From assembly GCA_024707385.1 (NCBI GenBank), contig JANPZW010000015.1, positions 620,001 through 684,000 of the forward strand: a DNA stretch of 64,000 nt. Direction: 5' to 3'. The translations under genes were made by a program, and so were the position numbers. Below are positions 25,495 through 36,692 of this stretch, in pieces. Source of the stretch: Cellvibrionaceae bacterium (GTDB lineage: Bacteria > Pseudomonadota > Gammaproteobacteria > Pseudomonadales > Cellvibrionaceae). Position 1 is the first letter of the stretch, and every line of letters starts with the position of its first letter. Below the pieces are notes generated by a model. It was not told where the DNA came from and made no database searches. It saw only the letters and a list, made by a program, of their open reading frames with translations.

Positions 25495-26546
25495 ATGCGC
25501 GAAGGGCTAATAATTTTTACTCTCTTTTCTGTTTTGCTGGTGGGCGAAACTATCGCTGAGCCGGCAGAAGGGGCTTACCTTGGCGCCAAATTCGGGCTTA
25601 CTCATAATCAGCACTCCTGCGGCGAAAGCGCGGTGAAATGCGACCGTCGTGACATAGGCTCGGGTTTATTTGCCGGATATGATTTTAATCGGCGGTACGC
25701 GGCGGAAATTTCCGTCTTCAATTTAGGCGGATCATCCGCCACTTATCCAAATGTGGATTTGGAGGGCGAGTTATTTGCCGCCGACGCCACTTTGAAGTAC
25801 TCGCGCCATTTTCTCAGCGAATCACGCATATTCGCCAAGCTCGGGGTTGCGTATTGGCAAAGGGGAGGTCAAGGGTTGGGGCGTCAAACTGGATGGCTCA
25901 GGCTTTACTCCTACAGTCGGGGCCGGGCTGGCGATTCCACTGTCCGAGAGATGGAATGCCCGCATTGAATACCAGTATTTCGACACCCTCGGCACTCGCG
26001 CCATGGGTTATACGCAACAGCATTTTCTATCTCTCGGTTTGACATGGCATTTCACCAATCGCAATCAGCAGCCGCCGGCAGCGCCACTTCCACCGCCTCC
26101 CGTTGTTGAGAAGCTTCCATCTCCACCGTCGCCGCCAGCTGTGCCTGCTCCCCCAGAGCAACTTAATTTGCAGCCATCTTCCACACCCATTGTCGTCGAC
26201 GACGATGATGAAGGTCCCTTGTTTGCCTATGACTCCGCTGTCCTTGACGTCACCTCCGGGCTGAAAAAAATCTCCGATGCTTTGCGACGAAATCCCGAGT
26301 TGTCGGTTCGTATCGTGGGCCACACGGATAACCGCGGGGCCAGCAGCTACAACATGCGCTTGTCAAAAGCGCGCGCAAATAGTGTGGCGGAGTACCTCAA
26401 ATCTCAGGGCGTCAGTGAGACGCGCATTCGTGCAGTCGGAGAGGGGAGAAGATCGACCGGTTGCCGACAACAACACCGACAAAGGTCGGGCCCAAAACCG
26501 GCGTGTGGAATTTTTTATTTCCCTCCCGAAAAACTCCCATAACTGA
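25495..26546 (+). CDS. OmpA-family outer-membrane protein (two frameshifts)
   Basis: ATG 25495 (MREGLIIFTLFSVLLVGETIAEPAEG) begins a signal peptide and is preceded by GGAG. Two extra Gs, in GGGG runs at 25862-25865 and 26443-26446, must be removed to read through; the product is then about 349 residues. Residues about 20-190 form an eight-strand barrel (GAYLGAKFGLTHN, SGLFAGYDFNRRYAAEISVFNLGG, RIEYQYFDTLGTRAMG, SLGLTWHF). A Pro-rich linker follows, then a peptidoglycan-binding OmpA domain with LSVRIVGHTDNRGASSYNMRLSKARANSVAEYLKSQG and the C-terminal NRRVEFFI. It lies 19 bp before the giant TSP3 lipoprotein, so the two are co-transcribed. Many OmpA proteins carry TSP3 repeats in the linker; this one does not. 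Confidence 0.88.
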
Positions 26547-26565
26547 CAGCCACTGAGGAATATTT

Positions 26566-29500
26566 ATGAAAGCGCTGCTTTTATTTGTGCTGATTTTTAC
26601 TCTGGCTGCGTGCAGTAACGATTCTGGTTTTCCGCTCGATGAGCCACCGCCGGAAGCCGTTGATTCTGACGGAGACGGGCGCCGGGATCTGATCGACAAC
26701 TGTCCCGCTGTTGCCAATCCGGATCAAGCCGATTCGGATGGCGATGGTATTGGCGATGCGTGTGATGAAGATTTGGATAGTGACGGGGATGGCCTTAACA
26801 ACCTAATCGATAATTGTCCATTGGTGGCCAACCCTGACCAACTGGATTCAGACAATGATGGCATCGGCGACGCTTGTGACAGCGATCGCGATGGTGATGG
26901 TGTAACCGACGACGTTGATAATTGTCCTGCCATTCCAAATTCCGATCAGACCGATAGCGACGGCGACGGCATTGGCGACGTTTGTGACATCGATAATCGA
27001 CCAGACAACGACAGCGACTTTAATATAAATTCTCAAGACAATTGTCCGCTGATTTACAACCCCGACCAAAAAAGACACAGATAACGACGGCATTGGTGAC
27101 GCGTGCGATATCGATATCGACGGCGACGGCGTTATCAACACCGCTGATAATTGCCCATTCCATGTAAATCCAGACCAAGTCGATACTGACGGCGACGGTA
27201 TTGGTGACGCCTGCGACTCCGACAGCGACACTGACGGCGACGGCATAGATGACAGCATCGATAATTGCCCGGCGGTAGCGAATCCCGATCAGGCGGACCT
27301 CGATAATGACGGGATCGGTGATCTCTGCGACACCGACCGCGATGGTGACGGCACGCCCGACGCCGAGGACAACTGCCCAGCTCATCCAAATCCGTCACAG
27401 GCCGATGCAGACGGTGACGGCATAGGCGACGCTTGCGATTCCAACTCGAATAACAATCTTGATTTCGACCGCGACGGTATCGCAGACGGCGCGGATAATT
27501 GCCCGCTGATTTACAACCCGTCTCAGACTGATCTCGACGGCGATGGCATCGGCGATGCCTGTGATTCAGATTCAGATGGCGATGAACGCCCTGATCTTTA
27601 TGACAACTGTCCCTATCACCCGAATCCAGATCAGGCGGATTCCGACGGTGATGGGATCGGCGATGCCTGCGACACAAATTCTGATAGCGATAACGACGGC
27701 ATAGAAGATGGCCTGGACAATTGCCCCGCAGTCGCCAATGCCAGCCAATCAGACATTGACGGCGACGGCATCGGTGACTCTTGTGATACAGACCGGGACG
27801 GCGACGGCCACGAGAACTCTCAAGACAACTGCCCCAATATCCCCAACCCAGATCAAATAGATGCCGACAATGACGGCATCGGCGATGCGTGCGATAACGT
27901 AATTTCCGGCGATAGCGATCAAGACGGAATACAGAACGAGTTAGATAATTGCCCATTGGTAGCCAATGCCGGCCAGCAGGATCAAGACGGTGACGGCTTG
28001 GGCGATGCGTGTGATACCGACAAGGACGGCGACGGCATTCTTAACACACTGGATAACTGTCCTGCGGTGGTTAACGCCGACCAAGCCGATAGCGACGGCG
28101 ACGGTATAGGTGATGCGTGTGACTCCGACGTGGACTTGGATACTGACGGGGATGGCATTAATGATGATGTCGATAATTGCCCGCTGGTAAGCAATTCCGG
28201 CCAGGAAGATCAAGACGGAGATGGCATTGGCGATCTTTGCGACACGGATCGCGATGGCGACGGCGTAAACAATTCTGCTGATAACTGCGTATTTATCGCC
28301 AATGCGGACCAGGCGGATCTCGATGGCGATGGCATCGGAGATGTGTGTGATAGCGATCGCGATGGCGACGGCGAGGAGGAGAATCCAGATAGATGTCCGC
28401 TCCTCTCCAAACCAGATCCCGAAGATCTGGACGGCGATGGCCTCGGCGAGCGCTGCGATACCGATCTTGACGGCGACGGCGTGGAAAATGTCCTCGACAA
28501 TTGCCCCCGAGTCGCCAATGCCAATCAACTCGACACCGACGGCGATGGCGTTGGCGATGCTTGCGACACGGATTCCGACGGCGATGGCGTTGCCAATGCG
28601 GTCGATAATTGCCCACTCATTAGCAATCCCGACCAGGAAGACCAGGATGGCGACGGCATCGGCGACCTGTGTGATACCGACCGGGATGGCGACGGCGTGG
28701 ATAACGCCATTGATAACTGTCCATTGGATTCCAACACCAACCAAGCAGACGCGGATTCGGACGGCGTCGGCGATGTCTGTGATACGGATCTGGACGGCGA
28801 CGGCGTAGATAACAGCGCGGATAACTGCCCCGCAGTACCCAACGCCAACCAAGCGGACGCCGATAATGACGGCATAGGTGACGCGTGCGACTCCAATACC
28901 GACACCGACAATGACGGCCACGACGATGGCAGTGACAACTGCCCATTAATCGCCAACCCAGGACAGGAGGATCAAGATGGTGATGGCATCGGCGATCTTT
29001 GCGATGCCGACCGCGATGGCGATGGCGTTGCGAACACTGTCGACAACTGTCCACTGATTGCCAACACCAACCAACTCGACACCGACGGCGATGGCATAGG
29101 TGACGCCTGCGACAGCGATCAAGATGGTGATGGTGTAGATAACGCTATCGACAACTGCCCACTCGTCCCGAATCCCGATCAAGCCGATCAAGACGGTGAT
29201 GGTATCGGCGACTTGTGCGACAGCGACCGGGACGGCGACAACGTAGCCGACGCAATCGACAACTGCCCGCTCATTGCCAATACCAATCAGTCCGACCTCG
29301 ACGGAGATGGCGTAGGCGACGCCTGTGACACCAATACCGATTCGGATAACGATGGCGTCGATGACGGCTCCGACAACTGCCCCCTGGTTGCCAACGCCAA
29401 TCAGCAAGATACCGACGGCGATGGTATAGGCGATGCGTGCGATACGGATGCAGACGGCGATGGCGTCGACAACAGCGCAGACAAGTGCCCCCTGATCGCC

Positions 29501-32500
29501 AATCTGGATCAAGCCGATCAAGACGGTGATGGTGTCGGCGATCTCTGCGATGCCGATCGAGATGGCGACGGCATCGACAACACAGCCGACAACTGCCCAT
29601 TGGTTGCCAATGCCGACCAAGCCGATACCGATGGTGATGGTATTGGTGATGCGTGCGATACCAGCACAGACTCCGATGGCGATGGTGTGGATGACAGTAT
29701 TGATAACTGTCCGCTGATCGCCAATCCCGGCCAGGATGACCAGGACGGCGATGGCATAGGCGATGCCTGCGATACCGATCGCGATGGTGACGGTGTGGAT
29801 AACACCGCCGACAACTGCCCGCTGATCGCCAACACCGATCAGCTCGACACCGACGGTGATGGCCTTGGCGATGCCTGTGACGCGAATACAGATTCCGATG
29901 GCGACGGCGTGGATGACGGCTCCGACAACTGCCCGCTGATCGCCAACACCGACCAGTTGGATACCGATGGTGATGGCGTGGGCGATGCCTGCGACACCGA
30001 CCGCGATGGCGACGGTGTTGTAGATACCGCAGATAACTGCCCGTTGATCTCAAATCCCGATCAGCTCGACACCGACGGTGACGGCCTTGGTGATGCCTGT
30101 GATACCGACCGCGATGGCGACGGCGTAGATAACACGGCCGATAACTGTCCTTTGATCGCTAACGCCGACCAGGCCGACACCGATGGCGACGGCCTAGGTG
30201 ACGCCTGCGACACCCATACGGATTCCGACGGTGATGGCATTGATGACGGCATAGATAACTGCCCACTTAACGCGAATGCCAACCAATTGGATAGCGATGG
30301 TGATGGCGTAGGCGATGCCTGTGATACCGATCAGGACGGCGATGGTGCAGATAATGACGCTGACAACTGCCCGCTGGTGGCAAACCCAGGTCAGGAAGAT
30401 CAGGACGGCGATGGTATCGGTGATGCTTGTGACACCGACCGCGACGGCGATGGTGTCGATAACGCCATCGACAACTGTCCATTGATCGCGAATGCCGACC
30501 AGGCTGACGGCGACAACGACGGCGTCGGCGACGCCTGTGATACCAATACCGACAGCGACGGCGATGGCGTCGACGACAGCGTCGACAACTGCCCTCTGGT
30601 GGCGAACCCAGGTCAAGAAGACCAGGACGGCGACGGCATTGGTGACCTTTGCGATACCGACCGCGATGGCGACGGTGTGGATAATTCCATCGACAACTGT
30701 CCGCTGATCGCCAATGCCGATCAGCTCGACACCGACGGCGATGGCCTCGGCGATGCCTGTGACGCGAACACAGATTCCGATGGCGACGGCGTGGATGACG
30801 GCTCGGATAACTGCCCGTTAATTGCCAACCCCGATCAGCTGGATACCGACGGTGACGGTGTGGGCGATGCCTGTGATACCGATCAGGACGGCGACGGCGC
30901 CGACAATGGCGCGGACAACTGCCCGCTGGTGGCGAACCCCGGCCAGGAAGATCAGGACGGTGATGGTATTGGTGACGCCTGCGACACCGACCGCGATGGC
31001 GACGGCGTGGATAACACCGCTGACAACTGTCCGTTGATCGCGAATGCCGACCAGGCTGACGGCGACAACGACGGCGTCGGCGACGCCTGTGACGCCAACA
31101 CCGATTCCGATGGTGACGGTGTGGATGACGGCGCGGACAACTGTCCGTTAATCGCCAACACCAACCAACTCGATACCGGTGGCGATGGCCTCGGCGATGC
31201 CTGCGATACGGATGCCGACGGTGATGGTGTAAACAACGCTGCCGACAACTGCCCACTCATTGCCAACCTCGACCAACTCGATACCGACGGCGATGGTCTC
31301 GGTGACGCGTGCGATACAGATTCGGACGGCGACGGCGTGGACAACACCGCTGACAACTGCCCACTAATCGCCAACCCCGACCAGCTCGATACCGACGGTG
31401 ACGGCGTGGGCGATGTCTGCGATACCAATACCGACAGCGACGGCGATGGCGTTGATGACAGCGTCGACAACTGCCCGCTGCTCGCCAACCCCGGTCAGGA
31501 AGATCAGGACGGCGACGGCATTGGTGACCTTTGCGATACCGACCGCGATGGCGATGGTGTGGATAATTCCATCGACAACTGTCCGCTGATTGCTAATGCC
31601 GATCAGCTCGACACCGACAGTGATGGCCTTGGAGACGCCTGTGATACGGATGCAGACGGCGATGGTGTGGCCAATGCACTCGATAATTGCCCGCTGGCCG
31701 CAAACCCAGGTCAAGAAGATCAGGATGGCGACAGCATTGGTGACCTTTGCGACACCGACCGCGATGGCGACGGTGTGGATAACACCGCTGATAACTGCCC
31801 ATTAATCGCCAACTCCGACCAGCTTGATACCGACGGTGATGGCATTGGCGACGCCTGTGACCCGATTACCGATTCCGATAACGATGGCATCAGCGATAGC
31901 TCTGATAATTGCCCATTGATCGCCAACCCGGGTCAGGAAGATCTGGATGGTGACGGCATAGGTGATGTTTGCGATATGGATCGTGATGGCGATGGCGTCC
32001 CTGATGCACTCGATAATTGCCCGCTCGCCTCTAACATCGGCCAACTCGATACCGATGGGGACGGCTTGGGCGATGCCTGTGACACCGATCTGGATGGAGA
32101 CGGCGTCGCCAATGCTGCCGACAACTGCCCGTTTGTTGCCAATGCTGACCAGGAGGATCTGGATGGCGATGGTATCGGCGACGCCTGCGACACGGATCGC
32201 GACGGCGACGACGTTGATAACTCCCTCGACAATTGCCCACTCGTGGCCAATACCGATCAGACAGACACCGACGGCGATGGCGCCGGCGACGCCTGCGACA
32301 CCGATCAAGACGGTGATGGGTTTGCCAATGGTGCGGACAACTGTCCGCTTATAGGCAACCCCGATCAGCTCGACACGGATGGGGACGGTATCGGCGATGC
32401 GTGCGATACCGACCAGGACGGCGACGGTGTTGCCAATGCGCTCGATAACTGCCCGCTGGTCGCCAACCCGGGCCAGGAAGATCAGGACGGGGACGGCATC

Positions 32501-35348
32501 GGTGACGTTTGCGATACCGACCGCGATGGTGACGGCGTAGCCAACAATATCGACAACTGTCCGTTAATCGCCAATGCCGACCAGCTCGACACCGATGGTG
32601 ATGGCCTCGGGGACGCCTGCGACAGCGACCAGGATGGTGACGGTGTTGCGGACGCTGTGGACAACTGCCCGTTGATCGCCAACCCCGATCAAGCAGATCT
32701 CGATGGCGACAATATCGGTGATGCCTGTGATGACGACCGCGACGGCGACGGCATCTTGAATGCGCTCGACAACTGTCCGGTGAACATCAATCCGGGTCAG
32801 GACGATACGGACGGGGATGGCCTGGGTGACGAATGCGACACCGATCGCGATGGCGATGGTTTCCTGAACGCGGTCGACAATTGCCCCGGCGTCGCTAATC
32901 CCAACCAACTTGACTCGGACGGCGATGGTATAGGCGATGTCTGCGACATCGATCGCGATGGCGACGGCGTGCCTAATACCGCCGACAACTGCCCGGATAT
33001 CAGCAACACCGATCAGGCGGATCTGGATGGCGATGGCATAGGGGATTCCTGTGACGCCGATGTGGATGGCGATAACGTTATAAACGCGCTGGACAACTGT
33101 CCGCTGATAGCAAATGCCGATCAGCTCGATACGGACAATGACGGAATTGGCGATGCCTGCGACACAAACACTGATTCCGATGGCGATGGTGTTGACGATG
33201 GAGCCGACAATTGCCCGCTCGTTGCCAACGCGGATCAAAGCGACTTTGACGGTGACGGCATAGGCGACGCATGTGACAGCGACCGTGATGGTGATGGCAC
33301 TGATAACGCCACCGACAACTGCCCGTTGATAGCGAACGCTGATCAGGCAGACCAGGACGGCGATGGCATAGGCGATATCTGTGATACCGACCGCGATGGC
33401 GATGGTGTGCTGAATACCGCCGACAACTGCCCGCTGATCGCCAATACCGATCAGGATGATCTGGATGGAGATGGTATCGGGGATGCGTGCGACACCGACA
33501 CCGATGGTGACGGCGTAGACGATGCGCTCGACAACTGCCCACTGGCCGCCAATAGCAGTCAGGCGGATGCGGATGGAGATGGCCTCGGCGACGCGTGTGA
33601 TGCCGATGCGGATGGCGATGGTGTTACCAACGCCGTGGACAACTGCCCGCTCGTTGCCAACCCCGATCAATCCGATCTGGATAACGACGGAATTGGCGAT
33701 GCCTGCGACGCGAATACGGATACGGATGGCGATGGCATCGACAACGCCAGCGACAACTGTCCATTTATCGCTAATGCGGATCAGGCGGATCAAAATGGCA
33801 ATGGTATAGGCGATGCCTGTGACACCGATATCGATGGTGATGGGGTGCTGAATCCGCAGGATAACTGCCCATTGGTCGCCAACGCCGATCAGGCGGATAT
33901 GGATGGTGACGGCCTGGGTGACGCCTGCGATACCGACACGGACGGCGACGGTGTGCTGGATACCGTTGACAACTGCCCATTGGTGGTGAATGCCGGGCAG
34001 GAGGATCAGGACGGCGACGGTATCGGCGACGTGTGTGATACCGATCGCGATGGTGACGGCGTGCTGAATACGGTGGACAACTGTCCTTTGGTTGCCAATG
34101 CGGATCAAATCGACGTCGACATGGACGGTGTGGGCGATGCGTGCGATGCAAACATCGACAGCGACGGTGATTTAGTGGATGACGCCACGGACAACTGCCC
34201 GCTGATCGCCAATCCCGGCCAGGAAGACCAGGACGGAGACGGCATTGGCGATGCGTGTGATACCGACCGGGATGGCGATGGTATCGCCAACGCATTGGAT
34301 AACTGCCCTGTAACAGCCAACGCGGATCAAGCCGACGCCGATAACGATGGTATAGGCGATGTGTGCGACCCGCTGACGGATTCGGATGGCGATTTGATCG
34401 CCGATGACCTGGACAACTGTCCGCTGGTCGCCAACCCGGATCAGTTGGATACGGACGGCGACGGCAATGGCAATGCCTGTGACGACGACATGGACGGCGA
34501 TTCCATTCTCAACAACGTCGACAACTGCCCGCTGGTAAGCAACTTCAACCAGACAGATAGTGATGGTGATGGCGCAGGCGACGCGTGTGACAACGACATG
34601 GACGGCGACGGCATCGCCAACGCCATGGATAATTGTCCGCTGGTTGCGAACGTCGGGCAGGAAGATCTGGACGGCGACGGAATAGGAGATGCCTGTGATA
34701 CCGACCGCGATGGCGACGGCGTCCTAAATGCGGTGGACAACTGTCCGAATGTCGCCAACCCGACTCAAAGTGATTTGGATGGGGACGGTATAGGTGACGC
34801 CTGCGACGCGGTGGAAAACATCGCTTGCGGACCGACCCTCTCTCTTTAAACCGATCACGGGCGCCGGTGTGACAGTCTCCTCGGGTGTCAGATTCTCAAA
34901 TCCGATAATCGGGGCCTGTATTGGCTGTGGAGTGATCAATGACGGCTTGATAATCGATAGCGATCTGACCAACGCTGCGCGTGTCACCACATTGGTGGGT
35001 GTCGCGGCTGAAGTCTACGCCCGTGCAAGCCACGACGCCTCCACCACCTACACAGGTCCGCGGCGGGTTGGGGTGGTGATGTCGTCACCAAACAGCTTGC
35101 TCGATCTTTCACTTTTGACACAAGTCAGCCTCAGGACATTGAACAACGGCACGGTACAGCAGACATTCGGCCTCGGCGGTCTGCTCGACCTGCAATTGTT
35201 GACCCTGTTCAATGATCCATCCCGCTTCATGTTGATAGTGGAAACCACCAACGACTTTGATGCGGTGGAGATTGCTCAAGGCGCTACCGTGGGTCTGCTG
35301 AGTGCACTGGATATATATTCAATGTGCGTGGCGCCACCGTCGTTGTGA
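26566..35348 (+). CDS. Giant thrombospondin type-3 repeat lipoprotein (two frameshifts)
   Basis: ATG 26566, behind GAGGAA, starts MKALLLFVLIFTLAACSNDSG, a lipoprotein signal with lipobox LAAC. Removing one A at 27068-27073 and one T at 34845-34847 gives one frame of about 2,926 residues. From about residue 28 to 2,755 it is an almost pure array of TSP3 repeats: by hand count about 74 units around DNCPLIANPDQ-DTDGDGIGDACDTD. Each has the Cys pair and Asp-rich DxDGDG loops that bind calcium in this family. The last 170 residues (from VSSGVRFSNPIIGACIGCG) are a non-repetitive beta-rich domain. The expected protein is extremely acidic, long and stiff in calcium: a lipid-anchored surface stalk with a terminal domain, perhaps an adhesin or spacer. 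It follows the OmpA-family gene by 19 bp. Confidence 0.88.
26664..34815 (+). repeat. TSP3 coding megasatellite (~8.15 kb)
   Basis: Tandem coding repeats with unit lengths mostly of 36 or 39 codons (108 or 117 bp). There is a higher-order pattern: units of type PGQEDQDGDGIGD alternate with units of type ADQLDTDGDG and NTDSDGDGVDD. Some blocks are recent duplicates: 30541-30780 and 31423-31662 are very similar at an offset of 882 bp. The reading is uniform, with only two frame breaks in more than 8 kb. Confidence 0.88.
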
Positions 35349-35386
35349 TGACCCGTCTGATAACTGATCTATTTATGTTCTGAACC

Positions 35387-35415
35387 ATCGGCGAGCTAAG
35401 CTCGCCGATTTTTTT
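35387..35415 (+). terminator. Rho-independent terminator after the TSP3 gene
   Basis: ATCGGCGAGC (35387-35396), loop TAA, GCTCGCCGAT (35400-35409) then seven Ts. A 10-bp perfect GC-rich stem 38 bp past the stop codon: a textbook intrinsic terminator. 35416-35686 shows no gene. Confidence 0.9.
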
Positions 35416-35686
35416 CGGGCAATTTCCTTACAACTTTTATCCTTCGAACTCATACGACAGGGCTTAAACGGGCAGGGCGGTGAAAATCCATGGGCAAGGT
35501 TTCTGCGCAGCCGCAGCCATTGAAAGCTTCCCGGGAGCTTTGTGTTAGCGGTTTTGGGGAAGTTCAGAGGCGTGAATGTAAAGTGAGAGCGAAGCGAATG
35601 GGTCAGCGAGTGAAATGAATTGGACCGAAAGTGAAGTGAATCGGCCAGAGCGAATTGATCCGTCTCTGGCCAAACCGGTCGAGGTT

Positions 35687-36616
35687 CTACAAAGAAAGAT
35701 CTTTGCTGGCCAGAAGGGTTTTCTGCCGTTCCTTCGCATAGGCCAACGCGCTCGGGTGAACAGAACCACTGCTGCCGGTTTCCAGCCAACGTCTTACCCG
35801 GCTTGCATCACCGATATGAGAACGTTTGCCGAAGGAATCGAGCAACACTATGGCGAGATGACGTTTTTGGATTTCCGCCTGCAGCACCAGGCAGCGTCCC
35901 GCTTGGTTGATAAAACCGGTTTTGCTGGCGTCGATGGTCCAGTCATTTGTGCGCACCAGCGGATTGGTGTTGTAAAACGCCCGTACATGTTTTGGCGAGC
36001 GGAAGACCATGTCTTTTTTCGCTGTGGTGCTGAGTTTGGCAATCAAAGGATCGCGCGCGGATGCCTGGATAAGACGAGCCAGATCCCGCGGTGTGGAAAC
36101 GTTCAGAGGTGAGAGGCCGGTGGGTTCGACAAAGTGGCTTTTGCTCATACCCAACACTTTGGCTTTGGCGTTCATGGCTTTGATAAATGCGTCGTATCCG
36201 CCGCTGTAATGATGCGCAAGAGTGGCGGCGGCGCGATTTTCCGAAGCCATTAAGGCCAGCAACAGCATGTCGCGACGCTGCAGCTGGCTGCCGACACGCA
36301 CATGGGAGAAGACGTTTTTCATTTCTTTGGTTTTGGAGATATCCACTGCGATCCATTCGTCCAACGGCGCATTGTTAACATCATCCAGCACTACAAGAGC
36401 CGTCATCATTTTGGTAACGGAAGCGATAGGAACAACCGCGTCTGGGTTCCTTTCGTATAGAATTTCGCTCGTGTCCAAATCCATCACCAGGGCATGCACG
36501 GAGGCCAGATGCAATTTGGCCGGATCCGGTTTTACAGGTTGCGCCTGAGCCAGCGTGGATAACAGCAGGGAAAACGACAGAACAAAACTACGGATAGACA
36601 CAAAAAAATCTCGCAA
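35687..36616 (-). CDS. pbpG: D-alanyl-D-alanine endopeptidase PBP7
   Basis: A 309-residue periplasmic serine peptidase of the low-molecular-weight PBP class (S11). The signal peptide ends at AQAQP. Active-site motifs: SxxK as IASVTKMM (about residue 68), SxN as MASENRAAATLAHHYSGG (about 125), and KTG as ASKTGFINQAGRCLV (about 232). Length and motifs match PBP7/PbpG, which cleaves meso-DAP-D-Ala cross-links in peptidoglycan. It is divergent from the class A PBP at 36693, with 76 bp between the start codons, so both cell-wall genes may share a control region. Confidence 0.92.
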   Translation of the reverse strand: MRDFFVSIRSFVLSFSLLLSTLAQAQPVKPDPAKLHLASVHALVMDLDTSEILYERNPDAVVPIASVTKMMTALVVLDDVNNAPLDEWIAVDISKTKEMKNVFSHVRVGSQLQRRDMLLLALMASENRAAATLAHHYSGGYDAFIKAMNAKAKVLGMSKSHFVEPTGLSPLNVSTPRDLARLIQASARDPLIAKLSTTAKKDMVFRSPKHVRAFYNTNPLVRTNDWTIDASKTGFINQAGRCLVLQAEIQKRHLAIVLLDSFGKRSHIGDASRVRRWLETGSSGSVHPSALAYAKERQKTLLASKDLSL

Positions 36617-36692
36617 AAAGGTGGAACAGATAGGTCCGCATGACTACTTTTGGTGTAGTGGTTGTGCTTTATTAACGTGCAGCAGTGTAAAT

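Noticed and set aside
32564..34108. Long antisense ORF (514 codons) and many others opposite the TSP3 array
   Set aside because: They mirror the codon periodicity of the repeats (Asp/Gly codons read as Ile/Val/Ala on the other strand), have no ribosome site or domain, and are shadows of the coding strand.
26664..34815. Regular tandem repeats could be taken for a CRISPR or a non-coding satellite
   Set aside because: Units are 108-117 bp, directly adjacent, vary at third positions and stay in one frame with a lipoprotein signal upstream; there are no spacers and no cas genes.
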